From: Symbiodinium natans
Lineage: Eukaryota > Sar > Dinophyceae > Suessiales > Symbiodiniaceae
Assembly: GCA_905221605.1 (NCBI GenBank)
Contig: CAJNDS010001391.1
Coordinates: 741,820 to 805,819 of the forward strand
Length of the DNA stretch: 64,000 nucleotides
Direction of reading: 5' to 3'
Shown: in pieces, positions 43,127 through 54,224 of the stretch
Numbering within the stretch: position 1 is the first letter of the stretch
Layout: every line of letters starts with the position of its first letter
Made by a program: the position numbers and the translations under genes
The notes under the pieces: model-generated
The model's database searches: none
Seen by the model: the letters and a program-made list of their open reading frames with translations, nothing else
Told to the model about the DNA's origin: nothing

Positions 43127-43879
43127 ATGTTCTATGCCCAATTATCTGAGTCTTTGTGGAGGAGCGGGGCAAGCGGCAGCCATCCGAAGAGGCGCGCTGT
43201 GCTGAGCAGGTCCCGCGGCGCGGGGGCCGACTTGCTCGCCACAGCGTGCGTCAGGGCGCAACAGGGCGCGGGCGCGAGGCGCGGGCAGTCCTTCCGCACC
43301 ATCGTTGAGAACGACGATGGCCGGGTGGCGGCCGGATGCGGCGACCGGAGGTGGCTGCCGCATCTCTGCCTTCCCCCGTCCCGGCCCAGAGGCTGCTCGG
43401 CGATGCGCTGGCCATGCTTATGCTGGCCATGCTGGCCATGCTGGCCGTTGACAGCAGCTCTTCCGAAGCTTGTGACGTGGCCGGCCTGGTGCCCAAAAGC
43501 ATGCCAGATGCTGGCGCGGGGTCCGCCTCGAACCCGCGAGCCGTTGAACGGCATGACCGCCCGCTGCTCCAGCGCCAAAGTGGCCAAAGTGCGAGGCAGG
43601 TCGGGGCGCGGCTCGGGCGGCTTGCGCTTGCAGTGCAAGATCTGCTTAAGGCCATCAAAGCCTTGGTCAGAGGCAGCTCGGGCCGAGCAGACGGTGGAGG
43701 AATTTCCGCGGCCTCCTACACATGACTCCCCATTATGCCGCGACGCGGCCTGTGGCTCCCTCGGAGCCTTCGGTTCCATGTCAGACCTCTCAAAGGTTGT
43801 TGCTCAGTGTCCTCTAGGAAAGGAGCTCTTTCCATGTCAGAAGTGCGCAGGCCTCTCAAGCCACTTGCCAACTCCTTGA
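43127..43879 (+). CDS. Unit A ORF with SFR(T/D)IVE..DDG motif
   Basis: A 250-codon frame. RGQSFRTIVENDDGRVAAG and WLPHLCLPPSRP near its middle match RGQSFRDIVEHDDGQMAGW and VPHLICPSSGP in unit B, and EPLNGMTA and THDSPLCRDAACGSL match KPLNSMTA and THDSPLCRDAVCGSL. In both units GGGCAG precedes SFR, a possible acceptor. An 18-nt run of Trp/Leu/Cys codons (GCTGGCCAT repeat, 43418-43446) is absent from unit B. Family unknown; probably several exons rather than one. Confidence 0.45.
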   Translation: MFYAQLSESLWRSGASGSHPKRRAVLSRSRGAGADLLATACVRAQQGAGARRGQSFRTIVENDDGRVAAGCGDRRWLPHLCLPPSRPRGCSAMRWPCLCWPCWPCWPLTAALPKLVTWPAWCPKACQMLARGPPRTREPLNGMTARCSSAKVAKVRGRSGRGSGGLRLQCKICLRPSKPWSEAARAEQTVEEFPRPPTHDSPLCRDAACGSLGAFGSMSDLSKVVAQCPLGKELFPCQKCAGLSSHLPTP

Positions 43880-43950
43880 CCGGGCCCCGGCCGCCTTGCT
43901 CACCTTAAATGATGAGCTGAACCCTCGGCCGCGTGCCCATATGTCTGCCA

Positions 43951-44934
43951 CTTGCTACTGTCGACACGACTTGTGCAGATCGATAAAACTGGCAGTGTGA
44001 GTCTTCCTCCCCCCCAACCCCAATGAGTGTTGAACTGCAACGACATACTCAGCAATGGTTGGCATAGCTATGCCCGTATAATTTCAATTAACGCTGTGCG
44101 GCCCGCCTCGGCCTGAGCTTGTGTAAGAAGGCAACCCAAACCAGTGGGCTGGGTGGGGTGGGGGAGGGGCCAGGGCCAAGGCGAAAGGCGACCCCCATGG
44201 TAGGCTGAAGTGCCCCCTGGTCCTGATGCACCGTTTGCTCCCGGACACTTGTCGGCTAGGGGGGGTTCGCATTCAGACCAAAAAGTGCAAAATAAAGGTG
44301 ATCCTGGGCTGTGGAGGGGGATCAGAGGTGGGGTGCCTGCTTTGTGCTACCCAGACACCTACCCAGGCCTCGGCGGATTGTGTAAAAAAAACATATGCCA
44401 GGATGATCCATAATTAGGTAGTTCTCTGGATGCCTGCATAAAGGGTATATCGTGTAGAATTGCACCAGCGAAGACCCATGTAAGAGAGGAATGGCATGTG
44501 CACAAACTATACAGTGTTACCGCACAAACTGGCTTTACCTCGCAAGAAAGAAGCCGCAGACTTCAAGCTTCAAAGGTATCAAATATATACAGGAATGGCA
44601 AAGGCAAGGTGCTCAATCCAGCGCCAATCGTTGGAGATGTCGAGCGCGTTGCGCATCGTGCATGGGTCAAAATCCACGCTTGAGGCATCCCGGAAACCTT
44701 ACAGGAAGCTGTTTGGGGAATTTCACATTCCTGTATTAAACATATGAAACTGTATAAATATAGACACACCCACACGCCATGTGCATGTATATTGTATACA
44801 TGTATGCATGCACGTCGATCATTCGTCAATCTTTGTCGCAGCTGTTGTGGCCAGATCTGCTGCTGCTAGCGATTCAGTGACGAAGGAAGCTACATCTGCC
44901 AAGCACCGCACGACTTGAGAAGCTGCGTGGCTAG
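43951..44934. other. Junction between the two duplicated units
   Basis: No gene is recognised. It contains C and G-rich runs (44007-44016, 44150-44172) and AT-rich sequence at 44400-44480 and 44720-44800. No similarity to the block borders at 29.6 kb was seen by eye. Confidence 0.4.
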
Positions 44935-45390
44935 TGACCGACTTCGGGAAGCTGGACAGCAACGGACGACTGTATGAAGCAATAGCGAACGATTCCGAAA
45001 GATGCATCCCAACGCCATGGATCGGCAAGGAACTCAGACCTCAGCTATCCTCATTACATGTCTACCTGTGGCTGAATTTCCTTTACATGTGCGAGAGTAC
45101 TCGTAGCCAGGTGCTTGACCACCCGCTGCACTCCGACGCTGTCTTGCTTGGTAGGACAGCTGTGCCGAAGGCTCGGGGCAGTTCGACTGCATCCTCCACA
45201 GATTCTGCAAGTTGGACAGTTTCCTAGGTTCCTAGGGCCTAAGGAGGGACCTGTAGTGGTGCCAAGGCGACATCCCAGAGTCGCTTTGTCAGTGAAGCAG
45301 AACCCCAGACATGGAGCCCGAGAGAGGAAGAGGGAGCGAGAGAGACACCGTGAGACGCCACCTGCAGGCGTATCGTGCTGTTACAAGATA
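44935..45390 (+). repeat. Duplicated block 1, unit B copy
   Basis: Partner of 29620-30050. It carries the frame TDFGKLDSNGRLYEAIANDS then PTPWIGKELRPQL (44934-45060) and, after CCAG/G at 45110, VLDHPLHSDAVLLGRTAVPK. Confidence 0.7.
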
Positions 45391-45529
45391 TAGGCCGGGC
45401 AGCTGGACAGTATTGCCATGTGGGCGTGGCAACGTTGGGTACCGTTGGATGGCTGCTAAATATCTTGCAGGTGTGTGGTGTTGGGCCCGAGGTTTGCAAC
45501 TAAACTTGCTAACTTCCACTCATACAGCT

Positions 45530-45769
45530 CAATTACTCCGACCGATTGGAGAGGTGCATGCTTTGGGTCGTTTTTTTGCGGGGGTTCCCCTAGAAGAATC
45601 TGAGTCTTCGTTTCCAGAGGAAAGCTTTCATTTCCTCCTTGTTTTCATGGCACACTTGTTCTCTCAACTTAGGGAAAACGTCTGCCATTCATTCCTGGCT
45701 TCAACAGGAACCGCCCACAGAAGGGAGAAGGAAAGAAGGAAGCAAGGAAAGAAAGGAGAAATAGATTAG
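45530..45769 (+). CDS. Hypothetical exon with basic C-terminus
   Basis: After CATACAG the frame reads LNYSD or, in the longer open frame, AQLLRPIGEVHALGRFFAGV then PLEESESSFPEESFHFLLVF and ends RREKERRKQGKKGEID with TAG at 45767. The Lys/Arg-rich end is typical of a last exon. It may end the unit B gene containing the PTPWIG exon. Weakly supported. Confidence 0.35.
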   Translation, partial: QLLRPIGEVHALGRFFAGVPLEESESSFPEESFHFLLVFMAHLFSQLRENVCHSFLASTGTAHRREKERRKQGKKGEID

Positions 45770-46590
45770 TTCGATTTGCGTGGCTTGCTCTCAGCCCCTC
45801 TTTGAATCGGTCGTCTTGCGCAGCAAAGCCTGACTTGTAGCAATTCAAAAACCAGCGCACGAAATGACGTTGGTTTGCTTCTTGGGTTGCGAGAATCAGC
45901 TGACAAAATCGAGCAAGCAATGTTCCATGTAAGAGGAAGAGCTTAATGATTCAGTTTTTTGCTCCACAATAGCTCATTCTGGATCCAAAAGTAGAGGATC
46001 CATGTAGGGTTGAACGGTGAGGGAACATGTTCTGTCAGCTGCAGAGGCATCAAGTAGTGGGCGTTGGAATTTGACTGAGAAGTTGTGTGTGTGTGTGTAC
46101 GCGAGATCAGGCACGGAAGAGAAGTACCCGGATTCTGTGCAGTTTAAGCGCCTGCTCTGTCATCTGCTTTAGCCATCATCTTCTTGAACTCAGAATTTGC
46201 TTCTATCTGCTTGCACTGGCACTTGCACAGGCTAGTTCCAGCTTCAAACCCGGAAAATCAGTTGCAAACCATAGATAGATGCTTTGTACAGACACATAAA
46301 GAGAGCAAAGACTAGTGAAAAGCACGCAGCAGAAGAGATTGCACATAAGAATCGGGCTGATTAGAACTTTTGTCTTGCCGCTGGGATGTTGCGCAAAAGT
46401 CTATAGGTTTCCATTGTTTCGTGACGATTGAGAATCGTTCTGAGCTTGTGGCGTCTTGTTGCTTCCGAGTTTTTCAAGTGAGGTCAGTGCGAAAAAGCAG
46501 AGCAGAAGTGCCAAGGTTGGCCACTCGCGAAGCTTTCTAGGAGCGCCAGATTACAAAATCACAATGATTACAACTCAACAGTGAAAAACG
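45770..46590. other. Spacer in unit B
   Basis: AT-richer than average; no gene is recognised. Confidence 0.45.
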
Positions 46591-46842
46591 ATGCCAAGTG
46601 TGAACTTTGTAGGGTTGTGGGAGACTCTCTCCAAGGTGGGCTGCGATCCTTGTTCCAAGCTTTTTCAGGCACTGACCAGCGGGAGACTTTTTCTTCCCAT
46701 TGCCAGACGCCACACCTCAATTCATGAACTTGTGTTCCAATATGATTGCTTACTGATCAAAAATGATCGAGATACTGCAAGACAGTACTGCTTCGCGTTG
46801 CCTGCCAAAAAAAACAGCTGTGTGTCACCTTCATGGCCCTAG
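46591..46842 (+). CDS. Hypothetical small ORF
   Basis: An 83-codon frame from an ATG, MPSVNFVGLWETLSKVGCDP then CSKLFQALTSGRLFLPIARR. No motif, no duplicate in unit A. It may be chance. Confidence 0.25.
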   Translation: MPSVNFVGLWETLSKVGCDPCSKLFQALTSGRLFLPIARRHTSIHELVFQYDCLLIKNDRDTARQYCFALPAKKNSCVSPSWP

Positions 46843-47436
46843 CGGCCGTAGCTTTCGTTCGCTCTTCTCTCAAGTGCAACCACTGCAAGGGCGCTTGCTT
46901 CTTTGTCACTTCCTTCGCCGGACAAGGGCCCTGAAACACCGAAGAGCCCGGAAGTCTCAAAGGAGGCCAAAACACTTGTTCGACTTGAACCTGAACTTGT
47001 GTGACCTGCTGCGGGTTTCTGCTCTGGAGCCAGCGGTTTTTTTTGTGAAGTGATCTGAAGCGAGAATGCCGAAGGCCACTACTGCGGCTCCGATATCGTG
47101 AGGAGCGAGGCGCGGGCGGCGACAAGTCACAGAAGTCAGGGAAGGCTCAGTTGTGGTCGGAGCTTGAATCATTCTAACACTCACGCAGAAGCTTACACAG
47201 CTTGAACTGGTTTGTCATGTTTCTTCGGATATTATGTTGGGTTTGCACGAGTTCTTGTGCGGGGCAGATCAAGGAGCATTGGGCTTGGCAGAATGATGTT
47301 CGGGTTGCGTGCAGGGATTCGTTGTGAGATCTGCACTGTTGCGTGTAGGACTTGAGTCAACCCAGCAGCTTGAAGCAGTCTGCCATTGATGTTTTGGCAC
47401 ATCGAGTCGCGGGAAGTGACCAGGTGTGAAGGCGTC

Positions 47437-47513
47437 CCCACACACACACCCACTCATGCACCCACCCACCCATGCACGCGCACGCGCGCGCACGCACGCA
47501 AGCATGCACGCAC
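47437..47513. repeat. (CA)n / (CG)n-rich low-complexity tract
   Basis: CACACACC, CCCACC and GCACGCGC repeats. The His/Pro-rich and Arg/Ala-rich open frames on both strands over it are artefacts. Confidence 0.85.
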
Positions 47514-47940
47514 TTGACACCGGTTTTAGTCTCGGAGGACTATCCGTCTTCCGATCACACACAGCGAAGAGATCACACAAGACACCACACAAGTGGCAGG
47601 TCACGTGGCTGATCAGGCCATGCATCACCAGGGATGCCAGGGCGGTCTTCTTCGTTGGCAGTTTCGGTGTTCCCTTATATGCTCGGGGTGCCCACACACA
47701 CTCTCGTGCCATCCTCCGTCTGGTACATACATCATTACAGACACAGACGTGAAGATGCTGGCACAGAGGCCAGCATGGAACTCTGCACGAAACGCTGCCA
47801 GCCAAGGAGCCCAGTGCCATCACTCCCAGCGCTTCATCACTCCCAGCGCTTCCAGATGATACTTTCGGATTCTTTGTTTCGTCGTTTCGTTGAACTCAGA
47901 GTCGAGCTCTGTGGGAATCAAGTCTCAAATGTTGAATATG

Positions 47941-47953
47941 CCCCCCCCCCCCC
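47941..47953. repeat. Run of 13 C
   Basis: Followed by TCCCCCG. No gene is recognised from 46843 to 48774. Confidence 0.9.
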
Positions 47954-48774
47954 TCCCCCGTAGACGCTGGCGTTGTTTGAACATTACGGGGGCATCTTGT
48001 AGTGATTGTAGTGTGGATGGCAGTATACACACCACAGCCCACCTGCCTGGACGATGTGTTTTCCATGCTATTCCGTTTACACATGCTCAAACTGTTTTTC
48101 TAACTGCGCACTGCTTTGTAAAGTAGTCCCAATGTCAACATCTCGAGGACGCCTTGTCACTCTCATTCACTCCCTTTTTCCCTGCCCCAACTTGATGACT
48201 TTGCTGCCAGGAGCCACCATTGGACTACACCTTCTTGGCCCAAATGACGGAGGATGATGTTTGAGTGTCATATTAGTGTCATCACCTGCCAGCTGGACCG
48301 TCTTGAGCAAATGTGAAAGTTATACCCAGCGATTCAAACCTGTGAACACGTGCTGAGCCTCGAATTGTCGATGCGGAGTGGCAACCGAATCAGCCAGGCA
48401 GGTGGCAACAAAGTCACATAAGATATGCGATTTCTGATGCCGCCCGGGCCTTTCTGCCTGCCTCGCATCCTGTCTCTCGCAGGTGGTCTGCCAGTTGAGT
48501 GCCGCAAGCCGTTCCCTGCGCAAGACTTGCAAGACTTACAAAAGAGGCTCGGCTTTCAACGTTGGTTAGGTTCACTTCCACTCGTTCGACGTCCGCCTTG
48601 CCCGCGATCAAGAGCATGATTTGAAATTGTCTTCCGGGCATTGCTGCTCATCCCCTTTGCCTCTAGAATGCCGTTGGCGGTCAAAGCTGTTCCGGAAAGG
48701 CTTCTTCAAGCTCACGTGCACTGTGCCCTCCACTCCTGACTTATTCAACGCGCGGTGAGACTTAACTGCCCCCC

Positions 48775-48955
48775 AGCAGAAGATTCGCCAGGCTGTCATG
48801 CGTCACCAGTCCTAAGCCCCAGTGTCGCGTGGATACTACAAGGCTCGGGACAGGTATACATGCGGCTGGCAGATTTCTTGGCTTCCGCCTTCAGTTCAGT
48901 CAGCAGGGGGCAGGCAAAATGCTCAAGTTCGTGGACCAGTGGTAGTGACAGGTGA
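48775..48955 (+). repeat. Duplicated block 2, unit B copy
   Basis: Partner of 32105-32300; same orientation. Confidence 0.6.
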
Positions 48956-49238
48956 GTAGTACTAGTAGTCTTGTGCCGGCTGAGCCAGCCATGCAAATGC
49001 ATCCGCTGCAAAGCATTCTGCAAAGCACCGTGTGGGCTCTCAGGCTGATTAGCCTGGACTGCTAGTGGCTGCTAGCGCAGGGCACCAAGTACGGTTTAGG
49101 CAGGTCTGACTTCCAGATTGATATCAGGGGTAAACCAAAGAGATTGAACCCACCGGCCGCCTGCTGCAGGGTCGCTGCGCCTTCCGAAGTTCAGTTGCCC
49201 AGAGAGCAACTGCTGCCATGATTCAATGACACTTACCT

Positions 49239-50174
49239 TCAAAGTGGAACACACAGATCACAGCGTGTGCTGGCCCCGGCTTCGCCTGTGAAGCAGGGGG
49301 TTGTCTTAGTCTTCAAGCCGGCGACAGCAAACATCATGAGGCCCCTGATCGTTTCTTCAAGTGTGCCTGTGGCGGGTGGTGCAACCCAAACAAACCTGTT
49401 TTCACTGCCCCACAGCTTCATTCCAGCACGTTTCAGCTGCTGTTCGAAGCGGACAGTCGACTCAGTTGGCAAGAGACCATAAGTCTGCATTGCGACATGC
49501 AGCTCCTCTGCGAGTGCTCCCGGTCCTTCACTGCATTCGCTACTTGCACCTCTGATTCCGCACTGTCCATGTAGAACGTAGAGTGCTGCATGGAGACCTG
49601 AGCCATGAAATGCCATAAGATTTGCGACGCCGCCGACGCCTTCTCCGGTTGCTGTGCAGCCAAGTGCCACGTGCCACCTACGGCCTGGCGAATCCTCGCG
49701 GTGCAAAGCTGTGCTTGCTTGCTCCGCACGTACTACTGTGCTGTTACTGTGCTGTTCCACGTCTAAGTATTCGCACATGTCGAATCTGTTGAGCCTGTGT
49801 CGGCGCTGATGGGCTGATGGGGGACCGAGTCTCTGAGAGAGAGAGGGCCATGCCACGCGTGCCCGGGTGCGACTTGCGTTCGTCGTAGCTTGCAAGGAGC
49901 TGTGAGGTGTTCGACAGCACGCTGCTTGCCCTTCCCATGCTTTCAAGCACTGGGCAGAACCAAGATTTGCTAGAGGTGATGGGCTTGTCAGGCCCTTCCG
50001 AGCCTCCACCCATTTGGATGCTTCCATGTCGTGTTCGGTCAGGTGCTTCCGCTTCGACCCACTCCGGCATGCACGGCCGGTTGAAAAGTGCACGTTCGAA
50101 GCAAGTGCACCATGTGATTCACATGCATGAGCCCAACATGCATTTGCCGGCAAAGGCTCAGGCGACGTCTGCAT
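49239..50174 (-). CDS. Long minus-strand ORF, uncertain
   Basis: A 311-codon ATG frame. The last third is protein-like (AMQTYGLLPTESTVRFEQQL then WGSENRFVWVAPPATGTLEE). It overlaps a block repeated at 51530-51790, where the matching minus frame (IGEGVGGVANLMAFHGSGLH) is short and breaks. All other good genes are on the + strand, so this may be a chance frame in a GC-rich repeat. Confidence 0.3.
   Translation of the reverse strand: MQTSPEPLPANACWAHACESHGALASNVHFSTGRACRSGSKRKHLTEHDMEASKWVEARKGLTSPSPLANLGSAQCLKAWEGQAACCRTPHSSLQATTNASRTRARVAWPSLSQRLGPPSAHQRRHRLNRFDMCEYLDVEQHSNSTVVRAEQASTALHREDSPGRRWHVALGCTATGEGVGGVANLMAFHGSGLHAALYVLHGQCGIRGASSECSEGPGALAEELHVAMQTYGLLPTESTVRFEQQLKRAGMKLWGSENRFVWVAPPATGTLEETIRGLMMFAVAGLKTKTTPCFTGEAGASTRCDLCVPL
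49440..49700 (+). repeat. Direct repeat, copy 1 (partner at 51530)
   Basis: About 110 bp near the end is almost identical to 51667-51776 (GTGCTGCATGGAGACCTGAG, ATAAGATTTGCGACGCCGCC, CTACGGCCTGGCGAATCCT). Upstream similarity is weaker. Confidence 0.85.
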
Positions 50175-50240
50175 TTGCCTTGCTCAGCATATGTGTCATG
50201 ATGGAATTCCTTTCCTGCTTTGTCAGCAGACGAAACTAAG
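50030..50240 (+). repeat. Degenerate direct repeat family around 50-52 kb
   Basis: Resembles 50540-50700 (both contain CATATGTGT, then ACGATGGAGTTCCT or its variant ATGATGGAATTCCT) and 52330-52450 (CGACCCACTC, GGCCGGTT). The + frame reads ICVMMEFLSCF and ICVTMEFLSFLF in the first two. Confidence 0.5.
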
Positions 50241-51529
50241 AAAAGGACGAGCGAATCATGTGTAAGCGTTCGGGGCGAGGGTTTCGGCCCCTGAAAGTGA
50301 GACTGGTGCGGCATTTGTTCGGCATTGCAAGCACTGGCCGGGGCGGGTGTGGTGGTTTGCTTTCTTGAGAAGCGGTGATGCGTTAAACTCCCTGTCTCTG
50401 CGGCGCCACTGAAAGGAATATTGTAGATCTGCTTGCATGTCAAGTTACAGCCCGAAGTTTACCGTGGACTTGAACTGAGATGCAAGGCCACCAGTGGCGG
50501 GTTTCGCTCCAGGTTTGAGTCTGTGTTTCGCTCGAGCTGTTCCTCAATGAGGATTTCGCATGAGCGGGATGTGCATTTTCAGGTCAAGCCCCACACGATG
50601 TCTGCAGTTGGATCACTCGGCATATGTGTTACGATGGAGTTCCTCTCATTCCTTTTCCGCGTGCTTCCGGAATCACGAGCGAAGCACCAGCATTTGTATG
50701 CAGCCGTACCGCCTACCAGGGCATCATTTGTACCGACGCCACTGGCAGTTGCTTAGAGGCTCCAAATGTGAGTCTGGTGTCGGTTGTCCGACTTCTGTGC
50801 GATGGCTTTGCTGTCCAGCTGGGTCTGTGTGAGCATGACGTCGTTTGCAGCACGCGAAGTGTGCGCTTTGGGGCACACGCTCGAGAGAAACGTGCAGCCG
50901 GAAAGTGACAGCCGTGCAGCAGCAGTGCCGGAGTTCTTGTTCTCTTGAGGCAGGGCGATGCCTTCACTTCGCTGACAGGGCAACGCTTTCGGTTCCCTGG
51001 CTCCACAGCGACACTGACAGGCCGTGCTGCAGCCGTGCGTGCATGTCAGGACACGGCCCGAAGCATACCACCTGCACAAGAGAGCGCTCGATCGTGTGGC
51101 TTCTCCCTCATGTCCAGATCTTTAGTGCACGGCCTGGCCGGCCTTGCTCCAAAGAGCTCCTTGTCGCATGTTTGCACTCGCTTGTCGCTGCTGGATGAAT
51201 GGGATGACCTTAAAGCAATCCAAAACAGGGCTGTGTTCTCAGTATGGCTCCAATTCGTACCTGTGCCCATTGCTTTCGGAGGCCGATGCTGTGTGCTCTC
51301 TAGGGGAACCTACCGAAGTCGTGCGCCACGGAATTTATAATCCAGCAGGGCTGGTTATCCTCCTGTGAGGCAGTTCTTCAATTTGGCGCCAGTTTACTTC
51401 TCAGACATCAGGAGGCCCCCTTCTCCCCTGCGCCTCCTCCATGTTTGCTTGTGACAGGTGCCGTCCATGCACTGCCAGCCCAAAGGCTCCCTTTCCCATC
51501 TCTTCGTTTCGTGCCTCGACAGCGCAGCT

Positions 51530-51790
51530 GCGTTCAGCGGCAAGTTGCGAAGAGTGGTTGACAAGAACCATGAGCCTGCTCTGCGCCAGCATGGTGAATC
51601 TCAGCGAGTCCAGCACTGCATGCGCTGCTTGCACCTCTGATTCCGCGCTGTCCATCTAGAGTGTAGAGTGCTGCATGGAGACCTGAGCCATGAAATGCCA
51701 TAAGATTTGCGACGCCGCCGACGCCTTCTCCGATTGCTGTGCAACCAGGCGCCACGTGCTACCTACGGCCTGGCGAATCCTACTGATAAG
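51530..51790 (+). repeat. Direct repeat, copy 2 (partner at 49440)
   Basis: Same orientation as 49440-49700, 2085 bp apart. Confidence 0.85.
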
Positions 51791-52899
51791 CGGCATTCTT
51801 GTGGTGAGAGGTCCACAGGCTCATCTTGCCGACTTCTGGCCCCCCCCCCTGCACACTTCGTGCGATGCGCTGCGTCCAGCAAGTGTTCAGGGCCATTCTG
51901 CCTCAAGAACTCTCGAGCTGTGCTGGCTCAACACGGTGATTAGATTCACTGCTTTGAGCAGGGACCCACTATCGGCCACGATCTGATGGAGGCCGCCCGC
52001 ACCTTCCTCGTTGGAGTCTGCAGACCCAGCTGTGAAGGGTCCGTCCAGCACTCCTGCAGCCATGAGGGCCGCAGCAGCAACGCGTGCAACGGCCCCGGAC
52101 AACGCCTTCAAATGGCAGGCAGCACTCAGGTTGCCTGCTTGATGCCACGGGTGAGTTCCGCAAGGGCGCACACGCATGCGCTTGCTGGTGCCAAGGGGTG
52201 CCTGTGAGCATGCCTGCACGTATTACGTGTTGCAGCTTGCGAGCTGATGTGTGCTGATAAGTGGCGTTCTTATTCTGCCAACGCCTTCACATTTTTTGAG
52301 TCCTTTTCCGAATCTCCAACCATTTAACGCTTCGGTCTGCCTCGACCCACTCAGACATGTATGGCCGGTTTTGCATTGCCAGGTGCAGGTTCAAGCAGGG
52401 CGCACCTTTGATCCAAATTCGTGCAAGACACATGCATGTTCAGACACAGGCTAAGGCAGGCTATTCGCTTGGAATGTTTCGCAGAGACCTAACTGCCAGT
52501 AGCCAAGAGTAGAACCCTGGTGCCGCGCTTAAGTGCAGTTGCCCCAGGCTGCCTGCTGGGCCTTGGCTTGCACAGTGTGCTGCCAGATGCCACCTATACC
52601 GATACTGGCCTCTTTCTTGCCTCTCACAAATGGCCATCCTCGAGCGCAAGTTGCCAAGCTGATTTAAGCTGCGTAATGTCATGTGATGTCTTGAGCTCAA
52701 GCCCTGGCCATCTACCCCAAAGCTTACGTCCTGCAAGTATCTCGGCCCACTTCCGTATTGGGTAGCCAGGTAGCAGGTAAGACTTTGATCTTTGATCATC
52801 ATACCGCCACTCAAACTCAAAACTGTGTTCAACCAGAGTTGATGACCAAGCCATCTCCGGCCTGTCCTCTGTACGGGCGGTGCGCGCGGTGCGCGCGGC

Positions 52900-53230
52900 G
52901 CACGAGATCGGCTCCGTCCATTGCGCACCTGGCTGCGCCCGCCTGCGCCCGCCCCTGACTTGAAGTGCTCTCGGAGTGCGTGGCGTGCCCGCCTTTTGGC
53001 CCAAGCTCCCAGCCGAAGGCGCCCTGCACCTTCAGCTCAGCCTGGATGCGCCATGCACCTCCCTACAGCGGTAGCGGCATCTATCGGTGCGGCACCACGC
53101 CTGTTAGCACGGCCAACCCATCCCTCGGCAACCTGCGATGAGCCCTTTAAATTGTCTTGGAGGCAGGAGCTGCGGTAGCTTGCTTACGAAGTTGCTTACG
53201 AAGCCCTTTGCGAGGCCCCGCTTCCATGTT
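52900..53230 (+). repeat. Duplicated block 3, unit B copy
   Basis: Partner of 33110-33480, with internal gaps. Confidence 0.65.
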
Positions 53231-53370
53231 GCGTGCTCGGGGCTCCTCTGCGTCGGCTCTTAAGCCAAAGTGTGGCCGAAGTCAAATGAAGTGTAATAGC
53301 CGCCGGCACCACTGACCCGAAGAGAGATGCACTTAGCAACGCAAGCACGTAGTTGCAGCCAAAGAGGCTC

Positions 53371-53580
53371 TCAGTTTAAAGTGGCGCCGTAGCTCGGGCA
53401 GCGCGCGTTGCAAGGAGCCTGCCCGCAGTCCAAGCACATTGGACCATTGGAGGGCGGCGGCTTCCGGCATGCGTTGCATGCCGAAAAGTCTGAGACGTGC
53501 GCGCGCTGTGCAGTCGGCCACCAGACGCCGCTTGCAACGGCCATCGGCGTGGCTGAAACCTTCAAGCTCGCCTTGACCAT
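53371..53580 (-). CDS. Possible Cys-rich zinc-finger-like exon
   Basis: The minus frame reads SACNACRKPPPSNGPMCLDC then GQAPCNARCPSYGATL. The spacing is C-x2-C-x10-C-x2-C-x4-C-x3-C, as in small metal-binding fingers. It is on the minority strand and has no splice support. Could be chance. Confidence 0.25.
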   Translation of the reverse strand: MVKASLKVSATPMAVASGVWWPTAQRAHVSDFSACNACRKPPPSNGPMCLDCGQAPCNARCPSYGATLN

Positions 53581-54224
53581 GCTCCGGAGATTTTCTTAGC
53601 AAAGGCCAGCCCGAAAGCATTGATCAATTGACCAGAGAAACTGACAGTGGTGCCAACAGGCGCCAACGGCGCCAACCATCAACAGAATGCCAGGAGGGCC
53701 GTGCTTTAACACAATACCGACACTCATTTCGGAACTGTGAAAGCGACAGCGAGCAGCCATAGCAAGCCGCAGCAAGTTGCGACTCGCTATGCCACTTTTC
53801 ACACCCTCTGCCCTGCGCTGACAGGCTGGGTCAATGCTCAGTGCTATGAGCCGACCTCCTTTTTGGCTCGCAGCAGTGGAGAATGTCTGGTTGTTTTGTC
53901 GTTCTTGATGCAAAAGTGCCGCTACCCCTGCATTGTACGTGTCTTGTCGGAAGGACGTTTCTGGGTTCTGCTACCATTCTGACAGCCGAAATGTGCACGA
54001 CAAGGAAAGGTCAACTTGGATCAAGCATAGTTTGAGGTGGCCTCGCACAAGGGCTCGTTCAGAGCACCATCATCCCATGTCGCTGGCAACGCCGACGTCG
54101 TGGCATGCCCCCGGAAATTTGCTTAGCAAAGACGGCTTGACGGCCTGCCCGAAAGGATTGACAACAGCCAGCCCCAACCTCCGTCTTAAGAGTCCGCAGC
54201 TTGCGACATTGGAGCGACATTAAC

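Larger units (their letters stand above)
41200..43950 (+). repeat. Duplicated block 6, unit A copy
   Basis: About 2.7 kb aligns along its length to 58370-61700. Landmarks include CGATGAAGAGCAGCTC, CTAAGCCTTTTCTTCAAGATGCCTCG, GTCACTCGGCTGCTC, GCGGGACCTTGAGACAGCCTCT and ATGACTCCCC near the end. Confidence 0.8.

Noticed and set aside
43418-43446. Possible membrane segment (repeated Leu, Cys, Trp or Met) in the unit A ORF.
   Set aside because: It comes from a short GCTGGCCAT repeat absent from the unit B copy, so it is not a conserved part of the protein.
47426-47752. His/Pro/Arg-rich ORF and its antisense partner.
   Set aside because: They arise from CA and CG dinucleotide repeats.
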